A DNA stretch of 41,721 nt from assembly GCA_024710165.1 (NCBI GenBank), contig JANJVG010000034.1, positions 1-41,721 of the forward strand, in the 5' to 3' direction. A program made the position numbers and the translations under genes. Under the pieces are notes generated by a model. The model worked only from the letters and a program-made list of their open reading frames with translations. It did not search any database and was not told the DNA's origin. Shown in pieces: positions 1-10,500 of the stretch; position 1 is the stretch's first letter, and each line of letters starts with the position of its first letter. Source of the stretch: Burkholderiaceae bacterium (GTDB lineage Bacteria; Pseudomonadota; Gammaproteobacteria; Burkholderiales; Burkholderiaceae_C).

Positions 1-1085
1 AGCTTCTCCACCACTTGCTCCATGCTGCGTCCGCCCGAGCGGCGCGTGAGCTGTCGGATGCGGGCCTTGAAGTTGTCCAGTGCCTTGTGGGCCACTGCAC
101 ATTTGACTTCCCGGCCTTTGGCCACCCATAGCGCGTACCCCAGGAACTTGCGCCCGAAGGCGCTGGCCACCGCGCTTTTGGCTTCGTTGATCTGAAGCTT
201 CAAACCCGCGTACAGCTTCCTGAGGTAGGCCATCACCCGTTCACCTGCGCGTTGGCTGCCCACATAGACGTTGCAGTCGTCGGCGTAGCGCGCGAAGCTG
301 TAACCTCGCGCCTCCAGCGCCTTGTCCACTTCGTCGAGCAGCACGTTGGCCAGCAATGGGGACAGTGGCCCGCCTTGCGGTGTTCCCAGGTGGCGATCGA
401 CCACCACCCCGCCATCCATGATCCCGGCGTTCAGGTACGCACGCACCAGCCGGATCACTCCAGCGTCGTCTGTGCGTTTCTTGAGCCTGTCGATCAGGAT
501 GTCGTGGTTGACCCGGTCAAAGAATTGGGCCAGGTCTACGTCCACCACCACGCGTTTACCCGATTGGACGAACTTGCGTGCGGCTTTGACCGCGTCGTGG
601 GCTCGTCTGCCGGGCCGAAACCCGTGGCTGTGCTCGCTGAAGGTGGGGTCGATCAGGGGCTGCAGCACTTGCAGCAGTGCTTGCTGGATCAGTCTATCTG
701 TCACCGTGGGGATGCCCAGCTCGCGCTGGCTCCCGTCGGGTTTGGGAATCATCACTTTGCGTACCGGACTGGGCCGGTAGCGTCCTGTCAGCAGCGCTTG
801 GCGGGTGTCCGGCCAACTCTGGCGAATCCGTTGGGCAGTCTGCTCGATGTCGAGCCCGTCCACCCCGGCGCCTCCTTTGTTGGCCTTGACCCGCTTCCAC
901 GCCAGTTGCAGGTTCTGTCTCGTCAGCGCTGCCTGCAGCAGGCCACCTGTGCCTGCTATCGGCTTTGCCGACCCTGTGGATGGGTGTTCGTGCAACGTTC
1001 CTCGGGTTTCGTCGCTGGCAGTGTCTGGCCCGGCTTCACCGTGCCGCCTTCCTGTCCGCCCGGATTGCTCCGGCATCTGACGCAT
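1..1085 (-). CDS. ltrA: Group II intron reverse transcriptase/maturase (3' end outside window)
   Basis: Multifunctional intron-encoded protein that helps splicing of its own intron RNA and copies it into DNA at new sites. Read on the minus strand, the frame is open from an ATG at 1085 (a second in-frame ATG is at 1076) to the window edge, about 361 residues. It shows RT motifs in order: a KANKGGAGVDG start motif, IPKPDGSQRELGIPTV, HGFRPGRRAHDAV, VVVDVDLAQFFDRVNHD, GTPQGGPLSPLLANVLLDE, and the catalytic YADD box (SFARYADDCNVYV), followed by the beginning of the thumb/maturase X region. The family is usually just over 400 residues, so only the C-terminal end is missing. No frame disruption is seen in this part. 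The RT motifs and intron boundary separate it from diversity-generating or retron reverse transcriptases. Confidence 0.93.
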   Translation of the reverse strand, partial: MRQMPEQSGRTGRRHGEAGPDTASDETRGTLHEHPSTGSAKPIAGTGGLLQAALTRQNLQLAWKRVKANKGGAGVDGLDIEQTAQRIRQSWPDTRQALLTGRYRPSPVRKVMIPKPDGSQRELGIPTVTDRLIQQALLQVLQPLIDPTFSEHSHGFRPGRRAHDAVKAARKFVQSGKRVVVDVDLAQFFDRVNHDILIDRLKKRTDDAGVIRLVRAYLNAGIMDGGVVVDRHLGTPQGGPLSPLLANVLLDEVDKALEARGYSFARYADDCNVYVGSQRAGERVMAYLRKLYAGLKLQINEAKSAVASAFGRKFLGYALWVAKGREVKCAVAHKALDNFKARIRQLTRRSGGRSMEQVVEK

Positions 1086-1503
1086 GACCTTGTGGCTTTG
1101 CATGTCCTCAGTCACTCACTCTCGTTCAGTCCTTCGCTTTTGCCTTATGGCCTCATCAGCCCCGGCGTCAGCTACTATGACCTCTGCTGACTTCTCGCTC
1201 CAGCAATGCCGTCGCCCTTTCAGGCGTGAGGCGAGATCTCCCCAGGTAAGAACGCACACCTTCATCGCACAACCGCCGCATCTACGCCACCCAAGCCTTG
1301 GTCACAAGAGCTTCATGGTTTCATGCCCACTCGCCCTGCTCGGCAACGCCTTCTATGCGGTTCTTGTTCATCGGCTCACGATTTACGCTCCGCGCTTCCT
1401 TCCCACGCTCGGTCGCCCTTGCGCAGTTGCGCTTCACTTTGCTCACTGTGACCAGCTTGCAGCGGGACTTGCACCCGCAGGTGTGCGCCCATGCTGGGCG
1501 CAC
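1086..1503 (-). ncRNA. Group II intron ribozyme, 5' domains (I to III and start of IV)
   Basis: This stretch carries no plausible gene. The minus strand has the GTGCG 5' boundary, many short GC-rich hairpins, and an AAGTCAGCAGAGGTCATAGTAG-type segment (near 1165-1186) that resembles sequence seen just upstream of maturase ORFs in proteobacterial group II introns. The length between the 5' end and the ORF, about 418 nt, fits domains I-III of a compact bacterial intron. I did not fold it; exon-binding sites are not assigned. Confidence 0.7.
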
Positions 1504-1541
1504 ATAAAAAAACCCCGCCCCCCTTGTGAGGGGACGGGGTT
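1504..1541 (-). terminator. Rho-independent terminator of the giant surface-protein gene
   Basis: On the minus strand an 11-bp GC-rich stem (ACCCCGTCCCC pairing with GGGGGCGGGGT, one G-T wobble) closes a short loop and is followed by seven T residues. It lies about 42 nt after the stop codon of the giant gene (stop at 1585-1583). The group II intron begins two bases after the T-run. Confidence 0.9.
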
Positions 1542-1582
1542 GCTATTGGATGACAGAGGAGGCGTAAACCCCCTCAGGTCAA

Positions 1583-4500
1583 TCAGATGAAACCAACAAA
1601 GTTAGCGACATCAAGCTGGGTGGCGTCAGCCACGCCGGTCAGGGTTGCGATCAGAGTTGCGGAATCCTCAGCTTCCGTGAACTCCGTATTACCACCCATA
1701 CCACCCAGTTCCTGGATCAGCCAGATGTAGGTGTTGGCACCGTCGTCTGCCACCAAGTACAGATCGTCGCCAGCTGTATTAAAAGCCAAATTGGCGGTTG
1801 TACCGTCAAACAGGTCTTCAATGCCCGCCTCGTCGACCGATGCGATGTTTCCGGTGTAAACCAGTACACCCGTTGTTGCACCAATCGCTCCCCCGCCCAG
1901 CTCTTCGTATTCGTTGCCTGCGGTAACGAATGCTGCATTGAGTTCCAGCGTGTGGCGACCGATAACGTCTGCGGTGTAAACGAAACCGCCGTTGAGCAGA
2001 TTGACCGCTTCAAAGTCAGTGATCGTCACATTCGCATCCGCACCTTCGAAGATCACATTCGTATAACGGATTTCGTCCGTGATCGTGATGCTCTTTCCAT
2101 CGTCAGCGATGATTTCCAGCGTACCAGCACCCGTGACGTGCGTTGGATCAATGATGCTATCGGTGTCGACGTTGGCAAAGTCAGATACCAGTGTGGCGCC
2201 AGCGTTGACCACGAAGTCAGTCGTAGCCACATCGGCACCATCACCTGCTGCAGGCGCAGACTCGTCAGCCACGTTCAGGGTACCCGTACCCGAAACGGTG
2301 ACCTGCGAGCCGCTGTTCAGCCCCGAGAGATCAGCACCGGCCAGGATGACCAGGTTGGCCCCGGTGGTGTCCACCTGGACGTCCGTGTCGTAGCCGCCAC
2401 TGACGAGGCCCGTCAGATCGGCACCGAGGTTGTCCTCGAAAGCCGTCACGACGACATCATCCAAGTCCCCGCCGTCTGTCACCGTGATGCCGTCCGCTTG
2501 GTCAGCGGTCAGCGTCAGCGTGTTGGCGGTGGTGCCCGAGTTGATATCGAAGCCACCAAGATCGGTGGTCGGATCCAGTGTGACCGAATCCGTGGCGGTG
2601 TCGGGGGCTGCCACCACCAAGGTAGCAATGCGGGTACCGACCGTCGTTACAACACCCGACAGATCCACCGCATCACTGCCCAAGGCGGTGACCGCAACGT
2701 TGCCTGTCCCGGTGACATCGACGCCGTCCAACTGAGCGGCAGTGGCCGTCAGGTTGAATGCGCCAATGGCGACAGCAAAGCTGCCCAGGTTGGTCAGTGC
2801 GTTCAGCACAGAGTGCTCGCTGAGGGTAGCGGTACCGGCGATGGCTGCAGCAATGTTCTCCAGGTGGATTTCATCGCCGTTGAAGTCATCGTCGGCGCTG
2901 GCCACATCGGTGATGTTGACCGTTGCCGTGGTGCCGGTGATGGTTTCACCGTTGGCCACTGTGACGTCCATCGTGACCGTGCCGTTGCCAGCCAGAGCCA
3001 GCGTTGCACCGTTGAGGTCGCCAGTCACGGTGTAGTTGCCGTCGATCTGGGTGACGCCGTCGAGCGGATCGATGGTCGTGGTCAGCAAGCCAACCGTCAC
3101 CGCATCCACCGTGACGTGGGCCAGGTCGATGTCGATGGTGGTGCCGGCATCGATGAAGCCGTCAGCCGGTGTGGTGTCCGCACCCAGCAACTCGGCATTG
3201 GTGACCGACAGGCTGTAGGTCGCCAACGGGTCGTCCATGGTGATGGTGCCATTTTCCGCAGCGATCGCAGCCACCTGCTCAGCCGTCAACGTGGTGTTGC
3301 CCGTGATGATGATGCTGGTGATGCCGGTGAGGTCTTCAGCCGACAGGTCGCCTGCAGCGATCAAGATGACCGGATCGGTACCAGCCTGCTTGACAATGTT
3401 GGCGCCGCCGCCGATGGCATTGAACTGGGCAAGGTTGATGATCGTGCCATCGTCGTCCTCGACGTACAGCGTGTCCACTTCCGACAGGTCGTAAGCGGGT
3501 TCGCTGCCATCACCGGCCGGGTCGGTCAGGTCGACCGGATCGCCATCACCGCTGTCGCCCGCTTCAGCGGTCACGGTGTTGCCGTTCTTGGTGATGTTGC
3601 CCACCAGGCTGTCGGCTTGTGCCACGGTCATCGTCACGGTGTAGCCCAGTTGCAGACCGGGTGTAACCAGATCATTGTCGGTGGTATCGGCTTCGATCAC
3701 CAGAGCAGCGACGTCGGTCAGGTCCGTGATGTCACGGTCACCAAAGCCGGTTTCCTGCACGAACACGGTGACGTTGGCACCGGTAAGCACACCGGGGTTA
3801 CCGTCATCGCCATCGACATAGGCCACACCGGCCTGGTCTTCACGCAGGGTGACCGTCACGCCCGGATCAATGTCGTAGGCGCTGTAGCCACGGACCAGGG
3901 TCAGGTCGCCACCCAGGGAGGCGGCCAGGGCCGAAGTCACGCGCAGCACAGCCGGATCGCCGTTGGCATCGACAAACGTCTTGCCAGTCAAGCCACCGGT
4001 CAGCCACAGCTCGTCGGTAACCAGCAACACGGCATCGGCTGTGTTGAGAACGATATCGCCAGCACCAGAGATCGTCAGGCTGGTCAGCGCGGTCATGTCG
4101 ACTTCGCCGTTGATGACCAATTCGGCATCGTCCATCGTCAGCGTGAGGTCGCCAGCACCGAACACCACCTCTTCGTTGATGGTCAAGCTGCTGTCAGTGT
4201 TCGAATCTGTGAAGGTGAACACCCAGTCGCTGCCTGCGGCCAGTGTGGGCACGTTGGCACCGACCTGAGCCAGGGTGATGTCGTTGGTACCGGTTCCGGC
4301 CGTGAAGGTGAACGCTGCATCGCCGGCGTCGGTGGTGTCACCGTCTTCATTGCGGTCATCGTTGGTGGAATCGATCTGCGAGATCACCATGGTGATGTCG
4401 GCAGCGGAGTCCGCCGTGTTGATGAAGCTCAGTTCGTTGCCTTCGACTTCCGTGAAGATCAGTTCGGCAGCGCCGTCGGTCGGGTTGACAGTCGCGTCTG

Positions 4501-7500
4501 CTGTCTTATCACCGTCAATCGTGAACGACTCGGTGTTGTCCATGTTCATCACCGGATCCAGCACGCCCGTGAAGTCGGCCGTGTCGATGACCAGTGCCGT
4601 GATGTCGGCATCGGTGGTGTCGATGGCGGTGATCGTGACGTCCTGTGCACCGTTGAGTTCCAGGGTGGCGGTGTTGACCGGAGTCCCGTCCAGATCCTCT
4701 TCCTCGAAGGTGATGGTGCCGATGGTGATGTCCACATCGGTAGCGTTGATGACGACCGTGTGCAGTTGCTCACGGGTCGCACCGGCACCGATATCGCCAA
4801 TCACGTTGCCGCCGGTGGTAGCCGGGTTCTTTGTCGCGTCCCACGATTCTGGGTAGAGGTAGTCACGACCCGTCGCGCTTGCCGAGAAGGAGTTGATGGT
4901 CAGGGTGTTGAACTCAGCTGCCCCTGGGTTGGCCACTACCGGTGCCAGCAGGTTGTCGAGTTCGAGGTTGCCCATGTTCACATCACCACCCAGGGTGATG
5001 GTGAGGCTGGTCACCCCTTCGAGCAGGTCTTCGTCGTTGAAGACGAGACCACCCGGCAGCTGGGTGAAGGCTTCCACTTCCACCGTGCGGCTCACGCCCA
5101 CGGTGGTCGGCAGCAGCTCATCGAGATCGGCGGTGTTGACCACACGAACGATGATGCCGGAACCCAACGAGGTCCAGAGCTCTTCGACGTTGACGCCATC
5201 GACCAGCTGGTCGTTTACCCACAGGCGGCCCAGGGTGCCTTCGTATTCGCTGGTGTCCACCTTGCCGGCTTCTGCCGTGCCCGTGATGGTGTTGAACAGC
5301 CACACCACGTTGGTGTCCTGGTCTGCGTTATTGGCTTCATCACCAATCACGATCACTGCACGCTCCGCTTGCACTGCCGTGGCGAAACGGATGGTTTCAC
5401 CAGAGAGCAGATCGACGGTACCCGCATTACCAATGTCGTTCAGGGTAACGGAGAAGTTGCCCAGGTCGGCCGAGGCGGCCAGTTCAACATCACCATTGCC
5501 ATCCGTGACGATGGAGTCGGTGGTGTTGGCGCTGATGCGAACCGTGTTGGCACCCGTGGTGTTGACCGTGGACAGGTCGATGTTGACCAAGCCGGTGGTC
5601 GCGTTCTCAATGCCTTCGAGCTCGTCGATGATGACTGTGGCGCGGTCGTCGTTCTCAACGGCGTCGGCAGACAGGTTCTGCTCGATGGTGCCATCAATGG
5701 TCTGGAACTGCGCAGCGGTCATTTCCACCGAGCTGGAGACCGTGTCCACCTCGATCACCACCTGATCGGCCCCACCGAATGTGGTGGCAGCGTTGATCTC
5801 GGTTGTGCCTTCGGTGATGCTGACGGTGCCGATATTGAAACCAGCCGCTTGAATGGCATTCAGATTCAGAGCTTGTGTACTCAGACCAACAATGTTCAGC
5901 GTGACAGTAACACCCGGTGCCACTGACCAGGCATCTGCAGCGGTACCTGCATCTGTACCGTCAGCGGTACCAATCGCAGCCACCTGATCGGCGGTCAGGG
6001 TCAGCGTGCCGTTGGCAGTGACATGAACTTGCGACAGGTTGAATTGATATCCGCCAGTTCCACCATCTGCGTCGGGTGACACAGTGAAGTCGTTGTTTCC
6101 ACCAGCAACAACCAACAGGTTGTTACCTGCGACACCAAAGGCTGTCGCCGCCGGTGCGGTGTAGCCATCGACCACATAGATGTGCGCGAAGCTACCCAGA
6201 TCGTTGGTTCCAGCATCGCCTCCCGTCGGGACAATGCCACCGATGGTGAGACCTGCATCTGCACCGGTGTAACCGACTGCGTTGATGTCCAGCAGGCTGA
6301 TGTCGCTGTCGGAAATATCCACACCAGCGATGGTGATGGCGTTATCACCGGTCAGGGTCAGGGTCGCAGACTTGGCGGTGTTGGCACCGAAGGTGATGGT
6401 GCCGACTTCGACGGCCAGACCGTCACGTGTCGCCTGTGCACCGTTGACATTGACTGCATCAATGAAATCACCAGTACCGATGGTGACATTGACCAGCTCA
6501 TCCAGCGAACCAGCGTTGAGGCTGATGTTGCCGATGGTGTTGGTTTCGATCACGCGACCAGAGGTATCCGGATCTTGCCCGGCCAACTCGGGGTTGTTGC
6601 TCAGATCCAGGTAGGAGTTGATGGTCAACGTGGTGAAGAAACCGCGGCCGTCGATGTTCGGGGTCGAACCGTTGCCGTTGTTGGTGTCACCCAGCAGGAT
6701 GTTGCCCAGGTTGACCTCGCCTTCCAGGTTCATGGTCAGCTTGCTCAGCGTGCTGAAGTCAGCGTCGTCGTCGTAGTTGATGCCTGCCGGGATGTTGGTG
6801 AAGGCTTCGAACGTGTTGACGCGGTCGTACTTGATCAGCTCGGGGATCACGGAACCGTTGATCTTCTCGACCACGATGGTACCGGGCAGCTCTGACCACA
6901 GGTCTTCTTCACGCGGCTGGCTGACGAGCAGGGCTTCGTCGATGAACAGCGTGGTGATGTCCTTGTCGTAACCGGAGGTATTGACTTCGGCGCCGAAGGT
7001 GGTCCACAGCCATTGCACGCCGGTCGGGCTCACAGGAGAGTTATCACCGTACACCGTGATGGTGGCAGCAGCTTGCGCTTCTGTCGCAAAGCGGATCAGG
7101 TCACCCTCTTTCAGCACGATTTCGAAACCACCCAGGCTTGCGCCGCTGGTCAGCGTCACGAAGTGCTGGGTACCCGCACCCACACCCGCAGTAGCGTTGA
7201 CCGTGTCGTCTGCGAACGTGATGGTGCCTGCGTTGGCAATGCCGCTCAGGTCGAAGTTGGCGCTGTCGGGGATGAAGTCGCCGTTGGTGTCAACGTTGTT
7301 GTACAGGCCGGTCAGGTTGACCTGCGAGTCGCCGCTGATGACACCGCCGCTGGAGGCGAACTGGTCCACCGTCATGGTGACGGAGGTGCGTTCGGTGCCC
7401 CACTCGGGTGCTGCCACATCGGCGGTCGGGGTGATGATCTCAGCTGCACCGCCGAAGGTGGTGGCAGGGTTGATCGCAATCGCACCGTTGGTGTTGGCGA

Positions 7501-10500
7501 TGGTCACGGTGCCAATGGTGATGCCTGCGGCAGCGACGGCGTCGAGGTTCAGCACTTGATCGGACAGACCCACGATGTTCAGCGTGGCGCCCGCCAAACC
7601 TGCCCAGGCGTCGGCGAAACCGATGTCAGCGGCTTGTTGAGCCGTCAGCGTCAGGGTGGCACCTGCAGCAATCATGACGGCGTCAATGTCGTCGTTCAGA
7701 GTGGCCTTGCTCAGATCCACCACACCGGAAACTTCCAGTTTGATGGACTGCACCTGATTGTCTTCGGTGATGACCATGTCAGCGGTGGCAACCAGGTCGG
7801 ACACTTGCAGAACGACGTCGGCAGCTGCTGCAACGTTGTCGAGGTTCAAGGTCTTGTTGTTGGCCAGGCTGTTGAGCACCAGGGTGGCATCGTTGGCGTT
7901 GGCTTCGGTCACGAGCACGGTACCGTTGGTGATGGTGCCGAACTGTTCGGCAGTCATCTTCACGGAGGTGTCGGACGTTTGGGCCAGGATGGTCACCGAC
8001 ACAGCGTCGCCAAAGTTGGTGGCTGCGTTGACTTCGATGGTGCCGTCCACGTCTGCGAAGGTGACGGTGCCGATGGCATCGACATCGATGGCAGACAGGT
8101 CCAGGGCTTGGTCGGACAGTTCAACGACGTTGAGCTTGGTGTTGGCACCGCCGTCAACGATCTTGTCGGCCAGTTCCAGGAGCTGGGTGGCGGACAGGGT
8201 GACGTTGGCGTTTGCTTGCAGCACCAGTTGGTCGACACCCAGCAGGTCGACGTCGGACAGGTCTACCGTGCCAGTGACGGTGATGTTGAAGTCACCAGCA
8301 ACGCCCGTGCCATCGACCACTTCGGTGGTGCTATTGATGAAGGCGACTTCTACCGTCAGGTCGGCGTCGGCGGTGAAGGTGTAGGACTCGACGTCGGCTC
8401 CGGACAGCGATTCGATCACGGTGTTGCCACCGGTCACGTTGATGACGGCCGTGTCGGCGTTGACCAGGGTGATACCTGCCACGTTTTGCACTTCACCGGC
8501 GGGCAGGGCTTGCAGGCCGACGACGTTGACGACTGCATCAGCGCCAGGACGGGCAAAGCGACCCTCCAGGGTACCCACGGCGTAGCCGTCGAACTTGTCG
8601 TAGGCGACTTCCATCAGGAAGTCCACACCACGCTCGGTGTTGCCGAAGATGACGGTCTTGTCGTAGTTGCCACGCAGACCCAGGGTCTGCAGGTCTTCGG
8701 TGACGCGCGAGGTCCAGAATTGTGCCGCCTGGCCCAACTGGGTCAGTTCGTTGGCATAGGCCACGTCGAACTCGGTACTGTCAAAGTAAGCAATGACAGT
8801 TGCAGCCGTGTTCAAGGTCGGAGCGAAGTCCAGCAGAGGACGGAGAACACCGTAGGCTGACACTACTAGGGCATCAACTTCTGCTTGGGTCGTGCCATTG
8901 ATGGACGTGACGTTATTGTTGCCACCCGGAGTTCCACCAAAAGCAACCGTCAAGTCTGCACCGTTGGCACGGGTGAAGACGATGTTATCGTTGGCAAACG
9001 AACCTGTGTAGCTGATGCCTGCAGTGCTCAATGCGGTGGCCACCGTGACCAGTGCCGCATCCAGATTTGCGCCGGTCACGGTTGTATTTGCAGATGCCAG
9101 GTTCAAGACCGTGACACCACCCACTGTCAGGCTGAAACTTTGGTTTGTCAACACAACGTCGTTGAATGCGATCGGAGATGTTGTTGTTGGAACAACATCA
9201 GCATCTATGGCAGCTTGCAAGGCATTGACGGCGTTGTTCAGTGTCCCGACGGCTGCGACCTGTGTTTCGCTGTTGATGGCGGTGACGACGTACTCTTGAA
9301 CGTCACGCGACACCAGACCGGCGGTTGCGCTGGCCACAATGCCGTCGCCATCGATTTCGACGTTGACACGCACCGGAGCAGCTGCCGTGCCGTTGCCGTA
9401 GATGGCATCGGCATTCTGGAAGTGCGCCAGAGTCAGGTTGGTGATTTCGCCAGTGGCGCTGGAGAAGTCGACCATGAAGGTGTTGAACGTGTCGGGGTCG
9501 CCGGCACTGTCCACACCCAAAGCGATGGCGGTGCCGCCTTTGATCTCACGGCCCCACTCATCAATACCGCCCTTCATGGGCGTGAATTCCATGTCGGCCT
9601 CGCCCACGATGCGCAGGAAGGTCTCAATGGTCTGGAACGGGCCTACCACGCCATCTTGCTCATCGGTGCTGATGGTCAGACGGCTGTATGAAGGCGCATC
9701 GGCCGGACGGTTGTAGCCGTTCAGCGTGCGATCGATCAGGACGTTGTTGCCCCATTCGTTGCGCTGGATGCCATCCGCAGGAGTGTCTGCATCTGTTGCA
9801 AAACCCAGAGCACCGGTACCCAGCGAACCACCCAGCAGCGCACGGCCGTCGATGGTGGTACGTACGGAATCCAGGCTGTTGAACGGATCGAAGTCGGTGC
9901 CAGCGCCGGTGATGTACACCTTGCCGGACACTTCGTCGGTGTTGCCGTCGTTGGCGATGGTGATCCCACCCACGGCCACCTTGGTGTGCAGTTGCTGGGC
10001 GGTCAGCTTGAGTGTGGCGCCGTCGTTGATGACGAACTGGAAGTCCACGCTGGCCGGCAGGCTGCTCAGCAGGTTGGCCCAGGCACCGGTGGTGATGTCC
10101 AGGTCGTCGGTGACGATGATCTGGATGTGGGCACTGGTGTTGAAGATGCTGCCTTCAACGCTGATGCTCACGCCAGCAGTGACCAGCTGGGTCATCTGGG
10201 TGTCCAGCAGGGTCAGCAGTGCCTTGTCGCCATCGGTGTTGGACGGGTTGCTGTTGATGTAGGTCGCGTTGTCATCGTCGAGGATGATCTTGCTGATGCC
10301 CGACAGCGTGGCTGCACGCAGGTCGGCGACGGTGTCGACGTACAGCGTCAGGCCGGTACCGGTGATGCTGGAGCCTTCCTTGGCGATCAGGTCGCCGACG
10401 CCGGGGAAGTCGTCACCGTTCTGGTTTTGCGGGTTGGTGGCGGCGGACTGCGGGTCTTGGCCGCTGCCGAGCTTGACCACCGAATCACTGCCGGCGTTGA

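Larger units (their letters stand above)
1..1503 (-). mobile_element. Group II intron (5' part and most of its ORF), probably class C, truncated by window edge
   Basis: A retroelement reading leftward. Its 5' end is placed at 1503, where the minus strand begins with the group II 5' consensus GTGCG and continues with a short hairpin (GCGCCCAGCATGGGCGC). The ribozyme part (about 418 nt) precedes a reverse transcriptase ORF starting near 1085. The insertion point is immediately after the T-run of a rho-independent terminator that reads in the same direction, which is the known target preference of class C group II introns. The 3' ribozyme domains V and VI and the 3' exon lie outside the window, so completeness and activity cannot be judged. 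The class is inferred from the site, not from a domain V fold. Confidence 0.85.

Noticed and set aside
1952-5926. Plus-strand open frame of 1,324 codons antisense to the giant gene
   Set aside because: Composition (His/Asp/Val/Gly/Arg-rich, no domain) and mirror placement show it is a codon-bias shadow of the repetitive minus-strand gene.
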